Shown here in pieces: positions 1 through 11,248 of a stretch of DNA of 64,000 nt. Position 1 is the stretch's first letter; every line of letters begins with the position of its first letter. The translations under genes and the position numbers were made by a program. Under the pieces are notes generated by a model. The model was not told the origin of the DNA. It did no database searches and saw only the letters and a program-made list of their open reading frames with translations. The DNA comes from Mytilus trossulus (Eukaryota; Mollusca; Bivalvia; Mytilida; Mytilidae), in the NCBI RefSeq assembly GCF_036588685.1, contig NC_086378.1, positions 16,657,578 to 16,721,577 of the forward strand, in the 5' to 3' direction.

Positions 1-408
1 TTGACTATAAAGGGCAATAACTCCTTAATAGGTTAACTGATCGTTTTGGTGATTCAGTTATTTGAAAATCTTACTTTGCTGAATGTTATTGTTGTTTACT
101 GTTTATCTGCATCAATAATATTCAGGACAACCGGTTATTTAATTCATCTGCAAATTTCAGGGAAGATAGATATTGACCTAATGATAAATTTGATTTAGTT
201 ACAATTGCTCTATATAAATTGATTTCAGAGATATAAGCCAAAATCTACATTTTTCACTTTTGATGTGCCTTATATTCCTACATCCTTAAGTAAGCTCATT
301 TACAGTCCCTATCCCTTTACTTTCTTATTTGGTATCTTGAATTATGTTTTTAATTTTAAAACAAAAACATCAAGTTAGTAAATAGCTGTAAAAATGACCA
401 AAAAAAAT
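1..408. other. No gene seen (gene-distal flank)
   Basis: AT-rich sequence with no coding signature, splice-bordered open frame or clear repeat. If the minus-strand receptor gene extends this far, this is its 3' part or lies beyond it. Confidence 0.4.
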
Positions 409-487
409 CAGTGATTACCAGTAATCACTGTAACAACTAGTAAATACATGTAATTACTAAATTGGCTAGTAATTACATGTATTTACT
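409..487. repeat. Two consecutive perfect inverted repeats
   Basis: A 10-bp perfect inverted repeat (409-418 against 421-430, 2-nt loop) is followed by a 21-bp perfect inverted repeat (439-459 against 467-487, 7-nt loop). The sequence is built from TAATTAC/GTAAT words. It could form two adjacent hairpins; it may be the core of a fold-back element or an AT-rich cruciform. No gene is associated with it. Confidence 0.8.
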
Positions 488-867
488 GAAACGTTTAGTC
501 ATTACGTGTAATTTCTAATTTCACCTATTTACTGTAACATATATATATTTATATATACCTGTGATCACGAAGCGGTCTTGATTCTGAAAAAAAAATCATG
601 ATTCATTTTTATTCAGCAAATCAATTCAACTCTTGGTCCGATGAAAGTCACTCTATTAAATCAACCGAACATCGAAAAATATTATAAGGATAATAAAAGT
701 CCGTGTTCACCTGTTCACACCAAATGTTGAGTACTGTAAGCATGTAGCAATGAGTAATAAACATAATATTGACATTAAATTTGTTCTGGTCTGTACACCA
801 GTTTGAAATACCTTTACGTGATAATTGTTTACACTTGTTAGTACATCATTGACAGTTCATTCAAATA

Positions 868-950
868 AACTCATCATAGATACCAGGACTAAATTTTGTA
901 TATACGCCAGACGCGCGTTTCGTCTAGAAAACACGTTTGATCCCAAAAAA
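868..950 (-). repeat. Degenerate copy of the hammerhead-bearing repeat
   Basis: The same words occur here as at 43515-43605: a CAGGACTAAAT segment, then a CGCCAGACGCGCG segment and the TTTCGTCTA segment. Read on the minus strand, the GAAA core and the stem III hairpin are kept, but the CTGATGA half of the hammerhead core is lost. It is probably an inactive copy of a dispersed repeat. Confidence 0.65.
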
Positions 951-2167
951 GTTAAAAAGGCCATTTCACAACATTTAAATGAAAATGTCTCTATTAAATA
1001 CCCTATCAGTAAGACCAAGACCAATCTATAGTAATTGGTTTTCATTTGATTTATTTTTATTTTGGGTGTTGGGTGATTTCAATATTTAAAACAATATTTT
1101 AAGAAAACTATACATTGTTTATAGGGAAAGTGAAAAACAAATCTAAAATGATTTTTCAATCAAAGTTAATTGATCGCTGCTTTTAGAAACTCGTTTTACT
1201 GATATAGAGTAATTTGAGAGCTATGCAGACTAGAGTAGTGGAACAACAAAAACACAAATGATTTTGAAAATGAATTATTTCGTACTAGTAATAATCGTAA
1301 GATAGTTTGTGCTGGAGATGGCAAGCAATAGTTTGCATACCCAGTAATCAGCACTGTTAACAGGTGTAAAATGAAAAACAAAACAAAATGCAAGTGAACT
1401 CCTCTCCTACTTGGTAAATAGCCTAAATGTGTACCATGCTTTATACAAAAGAATCACAGATTTGCATTGCCTATGACAGTTTTCCAGGATTTATTGTATT
1501 GAAAGTGTAAAGCAGATGATAAAGATAAGTAGCTGTAGAAAGAATTAATTCATTAATCAATAACTGTATAAGTGTAAGTAAACTCCGTAACTTCTGAATT
1601 TCTTGCAATTTCTTTTGATATTACTTTGATTGATAATTTTAATATGTTGGATTACTTTGAGTAACTTGGGTAGACAACAAAAAATATTAACAGGAAAATG
1701 TTTTGCACTTTTGGACAATTAACATCAAACAAGTGTTCTTTTCAAGTACACGCAGGAATAAGATTTGGGTGTTTTTGCGGGACAACAATATTAAGTATGT
1801 TCCCCTTATTTTAAATGAAAAAAAAGTTTGTTTGTAATGTCTTATTTCATTTCCCCAATCACATATACACATCACAAAATTATGACTGTGTCTAAATGTT
1901 ACACAAATTTACAGATAAAACAGTTGTGTTATAATGATGTCAATTATATTGGTACGGTAGAAAAGGGTATATTCACTGTTTACAATCGGTATCACGATAA
2001 ATTGTTGTGAAAGGATATGTAATGATGGTCAAGCATTGCGATTTTGTGAAAAATCTAGTATAGGATCGTAATAGCAACTTTATATAAATCTGTTTAACTT
2101 TGGCTATTTATAAGATACGAAAACATCCGGTAAGAGATTTCAATATTTTTTGTAATAATACACATAC
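951..2167. other. Apparent intron or 3' flank, no feature resolved
   Basis: Short open frames on both strands here have no recognisable domain and are not bordered by convincing splice sites. If the exon at 2168-2244 is real, the remaining 3' exon or exons of the receptor should lie here or beyond the left edge; I could not identify one. Confidence 0.35.
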
Positions 2168-2244
2168 CAATTCCAGACTGGATCATTGAGTAGTCATCTA
2201 TAAATGTTGGATTGGTTCTCTGTATATCTGTGTATTCATCAGAT
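2168..2244 (-). CDS. Candidate cytoplasmic exon with ITAM-like paired tyrosines
   Basis: Minus-strand segment preceded by an acceptor (CTATTTTAG) and followed by a donor (GTATGTGT). It encodes about 25 residues, including DEYTDIQ and DDYSMIQ. The two YxxI motifs are separated by 10 residues, within the usual 6-12 range of an immunoreceptor tyrosine-based activation motif, and acidic residues precede both tyrosines. It lies downstream of the transmembrane exon at 7213-7341 in the same orientation, where a cytoplasmic tail is expected. It enters in phase 2 and leaves in phase 1, so at least one more exon must lie between it and the phase-1 transmembrane exon; I did not find it. The alternatives are a pair of YxxI sorting signals or a chance open frame. 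Exon status and link to the gene are inference. Confidence 0.4.
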
Positions 2245-2599
2245 CTAAAATAGTGTTTCTGATACATTATTGGTATCAATCATGTCAATTAAAAATCTAA
2301 AATGTTTTTAATAAGTTCAAAAGCTAAATATCCATTTTGTAATGTTTTATTATTTTCTTGTTAGTTTTATAATCATTGTTTCTTTCTTTTTTATTAACCT
2401 ATTGATAACCTTTTGTCGAAAGTAAATTATTAAATCATACATTATTGTTTGTGCCAAGTGAAAACAAAGAACTTTATCTTATATTAAAAAGGAAATGTAC
2501 TCAAAATACAATTTATGTTATATAATTCAACCTTTATGAATTTGTTTTGCGTCATACTTAAAATATTAGTGGTCTTTTTTATAATTAAACCTTATGAAA
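2245..2599. other. Intronic sequence, nothing identified
   Basis: AT-rich, with no coding signature or repeat that I could define. Confidence 0.4.
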
Positions 2600-2915
2600 G
2601 AATCCTGGGTTTTGATTGGTTGATAACCAGTGTATTTTTCACCAATTTACTGTTATCAAATGAATATCGTTCAGTTTTTAACGCCACCGGGGTATATGCA
2701 AAAAAGATATGCCTTTTTAACCCTCTCTGCCGTGGTATTTTCCCAAAAAATACATCTTATAGTAGAATCCTTGGTTTTGATTGGTTGATAGACAGTGTAT
2801 TTTTTCACCAATTTACTGTTACCAAACGAATAAAGTTCGCTTTTGACGTTGCATGGGTATATGCAAAAAGGATATGCCTTTGTTACCCTCTCTGCCGTAG
2901 TATTTGCCAAAAACA
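2600..2915. repeat. Tandem duplication, two copies, period about 165 bp
   Basis: The segment beginning GAATCCTGGGTTTTGATTGG recurs about 165 bp later at 2765 and keeps its similarity through the GCAAAAA-GATATGCCTTT portion. The two copies differ at many positions, so the duplication is old. The 150-residue plus-strand open frame over it shows the same internal repeat and no known domain, so I do not call it a gene. Confidence 0.75.
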
Positions 2916-4528
2916 TACTCTATCCGACTGGACGCTTGTAATTTCACGATCATCAATGCATTTTTAATGTTAACATTCGGTGTAATTAAACAGATATATC
3001 ATGTTAAGGAGGGGTATATTTAAAAATACCAGTCTTGAGAATGAATTTCCCTCGCCGAACGGCTCGTGAAATTTGAACATGTTATATCTTTTTACAATCT
3101 GCCCCCTGAAATTTTATTCTACTTTTCATTTTTTTTTTAATTGGTATTATACATGAACAATAAGCATAACTTAAAAATGATCGTACAGAAAACATCATTT
3201 ATAAACAAGAGCTACTCATACCAATGAAGCAAATTATGCCATCGAGTTGAACCATATCTCTTAAAATTAATAATGTGCAATGAATTATCTTGTGTAACGG
3301 GGGAAAATGTGAGCCTCTTTATTTTTACACGAGTTATCACCTATTTAAACTACATCGCTCACATTTGTAAAATGCAACTGTTATGTTCGATTCATGGAGT
3401 GAAGAAATAAACAACTGTTTGAAATCATTCTGGGTTCAGGTAAAGTTTTTACAATGAACTCTTTCAAGACCATTGATATTTCACAGAAGAGTATAGTTTG
3501 GTTGTAGATATGAGACATTTTAATACATATTTCTCTGACGTAAGTGATGTTTTGCTACAACAGTCAGACATGTGCATGCATTTCATTTGCATGTATTTGC
3601 AATGGTTCTGTATAATACCTCCAAATGTCCCCTAAGACTTGTGCATTCAAATTGCCTTTAACTCCAACTGTGTTCGCAGAGAAAATCTGACAGTCTTAAA
3701 TAATCACCGTTCTACGGTGAATTGAATACACTCTTAAAAAGCATGTTATGATATTTGCAAGATCCATTATTTTTTAAATTGAACTTGTTGCAATCTAATA
3801 TTTTGCGTCATACAATCATTCATTGTCTAAGTGTGTGTACCAAAAAACCGAAGATCATGTATTAACACCAGATTTTTCGTATAAGACAAGTATCAGTGAC
3901 TAGTGTCAAAATTCCTCAAATTTACTTTCAGATATATTGATGATGTCCTTTCACTGAATTTTCAGTGCGTACTTGCATACATGTAGCATATATCATAGCG
4001 AATTTGCAATTATGGATACTACTTATATAAGAAGGACTACTCCTTTACTTTGATTCTTCCGTCGATATTGACGTAGATGGACGACTTCACACTGATTTGA
4101 AATTCCAAAATTATCAATATCCCATGTAAAGGCAGTAACTTACCCACTGATCCGTGAATATTGTTTACATATCTCAGTTGGGTCAATATTCATAATGCGC
4201 CTCAACATAAGGAGTGTAATTAAAGCATCTCTGTGTACATTGTGTAGTGATATTGGACATTGTTCTATTTTTAACAAGTGACCGAGCTTAACCATTTGTG
4301 TTGATTTGGAAAGTAGAATAGGAGTTTTAAAACTATATAGCTATCTAATGTGCTTCAAAGAACTAACGAGGGGCTGCGTCATGAAAGAAGTAAAGGGAGT
4401 ATGCCATTTTACGGGGAAATGGGAATCCCACTTCGTACCCCATTTAAACCACATATTTAAAAAGGTATCAGCTTTGAAATGAGATAGGTATTTAGTGAAT
4501 TTATAGTGTTTTTTTTTTAGGTTATTGG
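2916..4528. other. Intronic sequence, nothing identified
   Basis: No convincing exon on either strand and no repeat beyond short AT-rich tracts. The missing linking exon between the transmembrane segment and the ITAM-like exon might be here, but no candidate was convincing. Confidence 0.35.
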
Positions 4529-5341
4529 TTGATTAAGTATGTTCTTATTATCGGAATTCCAATGGAGACTAACTGTGCACCACTTATTGCAGACCTGTTT
4601 TTGTATTGTTATGAGTTACAATTTATGACAAAAACAAGCAAAGACCCATCAAAACAACATCTGATAAACAAATTTAAGAATACTTTTAGATATTTGGATG
4701 ATATTTTGGCTCGCAATGATGACGACTTCAGTATATATATAAATGAAATTTATCCTGTTGAACTTACTTTAAATAAAGCTAATACTGACAATGACCACTG
4801 CCCTTTCATCGATCTTGATATCTGTATCACTAACGGAAAGGTTAATACTAACATTTATGATAAAAGGGATGATTTTTCATTTCCCATCGTTAATTATCCA
4901 TCTTTAGAAGGTGACGTTCCCTTGTCACCATCTCACGGTGTTTATATGTCTCAACTTGTACGATTCGCTCGTGTATGTAACAATGTTTTAGATTTTAACA
5001 AGAGAAATTTATGCATTACTGAAAAATTATTACACCAGGGTTTTCGATATCACAAACTAGTCAAAACATTTACTAAATTTTATCATCGGTATAAGGACAT
5101 CATTCGTAAATATAGCTCAACATGCAGACTTCTTATACGTTCTGGTATTTTACATCCAATGTTTCATGGAAATATTCTTTATAAAGCACAAATTTGTCAG
5201 TATTCACCTCAGAAACTAACAAAACCTTTGAATAGACTGATTAAGAAGGGATATAATTACGATACTGTTGTCAAGTCATTAAAGATTGCATATGTTGGCG
5301 TTAATATTGAGTCACTGATAAGGTCTTTGCATCGGAACTAA
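4529..5341 (+). pseudogene. 5'-truncated reverse transcriptase (Penelope-like or related)
   Basis: The 270-residue open frame is the C-terminal half of a reverse transcriptase. It opens near a GIPM-TNCAPL motif with Glu where this family normally has Gly. The catalytic FRYLDD motif follows (about residue 56), then the LDLDI segment, a YDKRDDF-FPIVNYP motif and the YMSQLVRFAR helix. The palm and finger regions upstream of GIPM are absent, and nothing homologous precedes the start, so the copy was 5'-truncated on insertion, as is usual for target-primed retrotransposition. This RT type is abundant in bivalves; I cannot decide between a Penelope-like element and another non-LTR clade without a tree. 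No endonuclease domain is present. It sits antisense in the cytoplasmic-side intron of the receptor gene. Confidence 0.85.
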
Positions 5342-5989
5342 ACACATTTATTCTAAAAACAGTTGTTGGCATGACACGGGTTATGTTCTTCTCATATATG
5401 TTATGATGGTATGATACTAAACCCCTAACGGGAAGGATTGTGCCTGATGTTCATATGATGAAATCATAATCTTTCAATAAGTTTTATTGAAGTCTGGGGC
5501 TGGCATGTCAGTTAACTGCTAGTAGTCTGTTATTATGTATGTATTATTGTCATTTTTTTTATTTTCTTTGGTTACATCTTCTGACATCAGACTCGGACTT
5601 CTCTTGAACTGAATTTTAATGTGCGTATTGTTATGCGTTTACTTTTCTACATTGGTTAGAGGTATAGGGGGAGGGTTGAGATCTCACAAACATGTTTAAC
5701 CCCGTTCCATTTTGGCGCCTGTCCCAAGTCAGGAGCCTCTGGCCTTTGTTAGTCTTGTCTTGTATTATTTTATATTTTAGTTTCTTGTGTACAATTTGGA
5801 AATAAGTAGGCGTTCATTAACACTGAACTAGTATATATTTGTTGAGGGGCCAGCTGAAGGACGCCTCCGGGTGCGGGATTTTCTCGCTACATTGAATACC
5901 CGTTGGTGACCTTCTGCTGTTGTTTTTTTTATTTGGTCGGGTTGTTGTCTCTTTGACACATTCCCCATTTCCATTCTCAATTTTATCTT
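5342..5989 (+). mobile_element. 3' untranslated tail of the truncated reverse-transcriptase element
   Basis: Sequence following the RT stop codon. From about 5398 to 5989 it matches a free-standing copy at 33244-33824 almost throughout (start TATGATACTAAACCCC, then the CCTGTCCCAAGTCAGGAGCC, GGGGCCAGCTGAAGGACGCC and GGTCGGGTTGTTGTCTCTTT words). Both copies stop at a TTTTATCTTA string, which marks the 3' terminus of the element. Confidence 0.8.
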
Positions 5990-6600
5990 ATGTTGTATTA
6001 CTTCAACAAAGTCCCAGGTTATGTAGAGATTTTGCGTCGGGAAACCTAGTTTACCCCAGTAGCAGTGTGACTATGTCTGTCTAAAATAAGAAGCCAGTAA
6101 CTCTGAGATATTGTCTGTTGCCAAATATGTATCAGTTATATGCTTTGTGATTTTTCATACAAGTCAGACCGTAAATTCTTTTATTTGAATTGTTTTACGT
6201 ATGTCAAAAAAGTGAGAATGGAAATGAGGAATGTGAAAAAGAGACAACAATCCGACCAAAGAGCAAAACACAACCGAAATCCACTAATTGGTCTAAATCC
6301 CTCATCCAACATTTCGTTCTATTATGAAAGTTGATTATAACTAATGTGCCATCGTTTGTCACAGCAGGTTTTTTTCAACTTACATTCCTGGTTTCGTGTT
6401 CTTGTTCCTCAACTCTGCAATAAATTTAAAAAAAAGTCTGTATTGAAGGAGAAACCAACCGAGAACACGGGTTATCTACGACATTTGATGGGTCGAATAT
6501 TTTGTATCTTTGAATTTCTAAATTGAATGTTATCACATTACATCAAAACGAAATCGTTTACATCAGTTTACAATTTCCTCAGCAGTTTATCAATAACAGT
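5990..6600. other. Intronic sequence, nothing identified
   Basis: Two plus-strand open frames of about 60 residues lie here, without domains or splice context. No feature is supported. Confidence 0.35.
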
Positions 6601-6790
6601 TTATAAAAAAAAGAAGATGTGGTATGATTGACAATAGACCAAAATAACACAAACATTAACAATTATAGGTCACTGTACGGCCTTCAATAATGGGCAAAGC
6701 CCACACCGAATATAGTCATCTATAAAAGGCCCCGATAAGACAATGTAAAACAATTCAAGCGAGAAAACCAACGGCCTTATATATGTAAAA
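6601..6790 (-). repeat. Dispersed retroelement-tail repeat, minus orientation
   Basis: Read on the minus strand, it contains GGCCGTACAGTGACCTATA, GTTGTTAAT-like and TTGGTCT words and ends in a CTTCTTTTTT tail. The same order of words occurs on the plus strand at 19990-20100 and, more diverged, at 46375-46450. Three copies in one window define a dispersed family. I recognise this tail as abundant in mussel genomes. Confidence 0.6.
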
Positions 6791-7212
6791 AAAATATTAT
6801 TTGATATGAGTATGAACTGAAATTTATCCAACGTAAACATAATAGTTATATATTACTTCTGAATCCAGGTTAACGTTCCGTGTTGCAATACCATGATTAA
6901 AGGTTTACCAACTCATGGACGAAGTTTAATGACTGAATATATATATATATATATCATTTGATAAGTAAAGCCCTAACGCATTAATTTCATGCATATCAAT
7001 TTTTTTGATGCTAGCACAAAAAACATAAGAATGAAATGATAAAAAACGTCTATGCAACACAACACAACGACACATTTTCAAAGAATCACAGATCTAGAGG
7101 GCAACTAAAAGTATTAAACCAAAGTTGTGTATCTATACAATATATCAAGCTCTTTATCGCATGGTCTAGTTTATAAAAGTTATTAGTCGTTTACAAATAA
7201 GTGTTAACTTAC
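6791..7212. other. Intron 3' of the transmembrane exon
   Basis: AT-rich, with a short (AT)n run near 6940-6955. No exon found. Confidence 0.4.
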
Positions 7213-7341
7213 TTTTGCGAGTGACAAAAACTGTCGCTGCAGCTAGTATCAGTAACGCAACTACTAAAGTCCCAATACCTGCACCAAACATGGTGGTATT
7301 TTCATTATTTTTAAATTCACTCACATTTTCCTGTGGACATG
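7213..7341 (-). CDS. Transmembrane exon of the Ig/FN3 receptor
   Basis: 129-nt exon, phase 1 in and out, with acceptor (TTTGTAG) and donor (GTAAGTTA). It encodes a short extracellular stem (CPQENVSEFKNNENTT, with an N-x-T sequon) and a single hydrophobic segment of about 20 residues (MFGAGIGTLVVALLILAAATVFV), followed by the stop-transfer residues RKSK-like at its end. The layout of stem, helix and basic residues is that of a type I membrane protein. It lies 2.9 kb downstream of the FN3 exon in the same orientation and phase, so it is the natural continuation of that gene. No second hydrophobic segment is seen in the window. Confidence 0.8.
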
Positions 7342-8637
7342 CTACAAAAAAAAACATACTATTGATAATAATTACACATACACTGGCATGCTGTCTATTA
7401 TTTACGGTCTTTTAAAACCAAAGAGAGAAAAGTCACCTTAAAAAAAAGGGAAAAACATCCGTATTACAAAAGTGACTTATAAAATGGGGTCGAAAATGCA
7501 AAGCTTAAGAAAGAACAGAACAAATCTAAATGTGTAACCGGACAAGACAGATGTGTGACTTGATAACAAGTTTGACTGTGCATGTAAAGCTTTAAGAAAA
7601 GTGTCAAAATAAAAAAAAACACTTTTATTAAGGTTTAATTCACATCTTTAGTAATCAAGCTGCGTTAATTAGTTTTTTTTTAACTTTTGATGCAAGTTCA
7701 ATTGATTAACAAAAGAATCAGACGTGCTTCTAAATACAAAAAAACAATAAGACGCCGATAACACTTGGAAATTAAGGATGATGTAAACTAAGACGGTTCA
7801 CTTTAGTTCGATTAAAGGTCCAAAGGGAAATCAATCTTTATTCGGTCTAAACTAAAACACTAACAGGAGTAGTTTAGTTTGAATCTTTTTGATGCAAATC
7901 GATCTAGTTGTGAACGTAGAGATATACCGTAACAAGTACGATTGAATGTATGGCGGAAAAATTACACGTTCATTTTATTGCAAAATTAAAGAATAACATA
8001 AACGGGCTATAAAGTTACGAAAACGTCACGAAGAGTAGTATCAACGTTTTATTTTGTAATTCAAGCTAAACATATCTTTATTTAATATTTTGTGAAAGCA
8101 TGTGTATCAAAACATTTATAACATTACATATATTGATGTATACACATATACAGATCTGTTGGATTAAAAAAATATATATTAACGCAAACTGATGTACAGC
8201 CTTATTTCCTTCCTTCAACATTAAATCTGTGAAAGAATTTCGTACAAGCTATGAGTTATTCTAATGCAATTAGTTTGTATCAATGGTTCTGATTGGATGA
8301 CAGTTAGCGTAAAATTCTCTATCTTCTTGTCTGTAACTAAGATAGCAGACATTTTGAATTGCTGAATGCATTGACATGTAGTTTCTACAATAATTAGCCA
8401 TACAAACCACATGTTGCCCCTAAACATACTCTTTTTATAAAATTTTATAACATTTTGAAGCGGTTCAGAAGGCAGAAAACGCCCGGTGTTTATGTTTGAC
8501 GACGGAAGCATACATATGACGTCTTCTAGTGTTTGGACCAAAGAAGATAACATCTTTTCGCGGATTTGTCTTTAATGAGGATTTTACCCTGAGATAATGA
8601 TTAAAATTTAATTAAAAACTTGTTTTGTATTAGAATA
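7342..8637. other. Intron between FN3 and transmembrane exons (left part)
   Basis: No coding signature. Minus-strand open frames near 8221-8553 have no domain and no splice context. Confidence 0.4.
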
Positions 8638-8804
8638 GAGATAACTGTATTGTATTTGAAGCTTTTCGGACGTCAATCGGTAGTTTACTGTCGCAATTAC
8701 CAGTGTACATGTCTCCGTTAGGCGTCGCCAGATAAATACGAAATTTGCGACAGTAAAACTACCGATGGACGTCCTTAAAGCTTCAAATACAATACAGTTA
8801 TCTC
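8638..8804. mobile_element. Fold-back (MITE-like) element with about 60-bp arms
   Basis: Arms 8638-8696 and 8745-8804 are near-perfect reverse complements (outer ends GAGATAACTGTATTG and CAATACAGTTATCTC), around a loop of about 48 bp. The pattern fits a non-autonomous fold-back DNA element or a strong hairpin transcript. A target duplication was not evident. Confidence 0.8.
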
Positions 8805-10211
8805 TTAATTTGTGGTATAGAAATTTTGACAAATGAATTACCGGTTAACATATATTGCATTCAAAGAAATCCAAAACGAACATAGCGAACGCTTTAATTG
8901 TTTTGTCAAATTACGCAATAGTTCAGTAAAAAAAAAGTTAATGTTGTTTACACATCTTTCAACGGCCAAAAATACTGAAGCGAGGGTTGGTTTGGTGTGT
9001 TTGTGTGGCTGATCTTTTTGACTGACTGTTAGATATAGCTCAAATATATTATTAAATCCGTAGCTTGCATGGGTTATTTCGTCAATAACCGCTAGAATTT
9101 TTTTTTCTTCTAAATACCAAACCCCAAATTTGCCATTTTTAATTAACATGATTTTCTCGCCTCTGTCAAATCAAAAGTTGACATTTCGTAACTAAGAAAC
9201 CGCCATCTTGACTTGCTGAAATTAGTTAATATGCAAAAAAATGCAATAGAGTAGAAAATAAAACAAAACTTACCTCAAAAATCAGTTTTAATACAATGTC
9301 ATACGAATTTCGATGGTTCACGTAACAGAAAACTTTCAACTTTGGCGATTTCATTTGTATGACGTCATGTCTTGAAATAACTTAAATGCGCCAAAATAAA
9401 TAATAGATTTTCGTGGAATTTCATTGTATTTCTATGTTGTTGATTTCTCTGAGCCCTTGTGCATTACTTCCATTGATTATGCACCCGAATAAGAATAACA
9501 GTTATTTTGTCTTTTTGTAAAATGCACTTTTAAAAAACAATAAAATCGGCAAAGGGTCTGCAAATAAGTTCCAAATACATGTAGAATTACGTGGGAAGTA
9601 TATTGTAACAGGCCTTATTATGTATATTTCTGACTCTGCGCTAAGTATAGATATATCGAGAATTTTAGCACAGTGTTGTTTACAAAGCGAAAGAAGCACG
9701 TCATATTAGAATCATTAACATATACCAAAAACCATACTGGCATAAGGGGCTAACTAAGATGTCGTCACAGCTGAATGTATATGGTTTGTAGAAATAAAAT
9801 CTCATACAACATAAGGTCAGATTCATTTTAAGATTTTTACGACTTTGTTGTCTGGAATTGTAAAAAACCTGGATTAGAACATTAACATTGTCAAGTGAAT
9901 GACAAATACAGTAAGGGCAGAATTTATTAATGACATAAATTAGCCAAAGAAGCAATAAAGCAAAAAAAAAAAACTTAAAGGAAAATTTAAAATATAAAGT
10001 ATGTTCAAAATTAAAAGTTCATCCAATTAAGACGATTGCAACACTTGCATATTCCTTGATAGATACATTTTCCTTTGTTCAAAATTATGAATTGAGTCTA
10101 GGTACTTGCATATCTGAATTTCTTAATTGTATTACAGCTGTTTTTAAATTGTGAGTATGAATATGAAAATATTTCTACATGAATATTTATGTTATACATG
10201 TTATACCTTAC
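8805..10211. other. Intron sequence, nothing identified
   Basis: Several short minus-strand open frames without recognisable domains. No repeat copied elsewhere in the window was noticed. Confidence 0.35.
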
Positions 10212-10496
10212 CAGCATCAGTTATGCATATTACTGTGCGAGAGCTGGACTGTCCAAACTGATTTTCAGCAACTATAGCGAAGTCATATTCCATAGCTGGT
10301 TTTAATTCAGTTACTGTAGATACTGAGGATTCTTCCCGTTCATTTAGATATACCTGTTTTGTTATAACTTTCTGTCCTTTTTCGGAATACATTACATAAA
10401 ATCTGTCAGAACTGTCTCCATTGAACCCAGGTTTCCATATTATTGTGGCTGTTGTGGACTTGCAAACGATATATAAAAATGGTGGCATGGGCTCTC
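10212..10496 (-). CDS. Fibronectin type III domain exon
   Basis: 285-nt exon (95 codons), phase 1 in and out, with acceptor TTTGAAG before GAGAGCCC and donor GTAAGGTA. The translation has FN3 landmarks: PMPP at the start, the B-strand TTATIIWKPGFNGD with its conserved Trp, the F-strand ELKPAMEYDFAIVAENQFGQSS (the L-P-x-x-x-Y pattern), and a final ITDAG. It is the membrane-proximal extracellular domain, between the last Ig exon (14739-15050) and the transmembrane exon. One FN3 after a run of Ig domains is the layout of many Ig-superfamily adhesion receptors. The acceptor lacks a long pyrimidine tract, so the exact start could move by a few bases. Confidence 0.88.
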
Positions 10497-11248
10497 CTTC
10501 AAAATTATATATTTCGTTCATTATTTGTTTGGTTACAAATCACAATGTTCACAATTCTGCTTGTTTGAAAAAAATATAGTATCTGCAAGTTTTCGATTAT
10601 TGGTATTAGTTTATGAATACTTGTTTATCATACCTGTTGTTAACTCTTATCGTTTTCAAACCAGACACTTTGAACCAGTATAAAAAGTTAAATTCCGCAA
10701 TTAATCATGAAATATGATGATTGGTTGTTACTACTAACATACATTTTTGAAACCGTATTGACGAATTGTTCATATCTTAAAACATATGCAACTGCAACGA
10801 AAGACTTGATGGAATTATCTATTCTCTTTTTCCTTATTCCGAAGTCTATCGCACAATTCTTTTACAAAAAGGTTCCTTTTATGTTTTTTAAACCGATTCT
10901 GTAAGATGACCAAATAAAGTTTTTCATTCGTAGATTATCTAAGCTTATCGTCAATATAATACAAAACTTCTTTGCAATGTTAGGTTTAGGTGACTATTCC
11001 TTTAATCAACAATAGATGCTTAAAGTAGACATTACAATTTGAACAAAATACTTACTACCCCATTAATCGAACATAAGAACACTAGATAGGATTGGGTCAA
11101 CACTCTGAAACAACAACCAACCTTCATTATACCATTATGATTGTTTGTATCTGTATTTCATAAAGACAAAGACTTCAAGGTACTTTTTGGAAGTCAAATA
11201 TCGTCTCATTTGTTCTTTAAACAGCCTACCAAATTACGTCAACCCAAC
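10497..11248. other. Intron sequence, nothing identified
   Basis: AT-rich; one 65-residue plus-strand open frame without domain signature. Confidence 0.4.

Noticed and set aside
857-1045. 62-residue minus-strand hydrophobic protein
   Set aside because: It overlaps the degenerate hammerhead-bearing repeat also present at 43.5 kb, so it is repeat sequence.
2515-2967. 150-residue plus-strand protein
   Set aside because: The frame covers a two-copy tandem duplication and shows the same repeat in the peptide, without domain or splice support.
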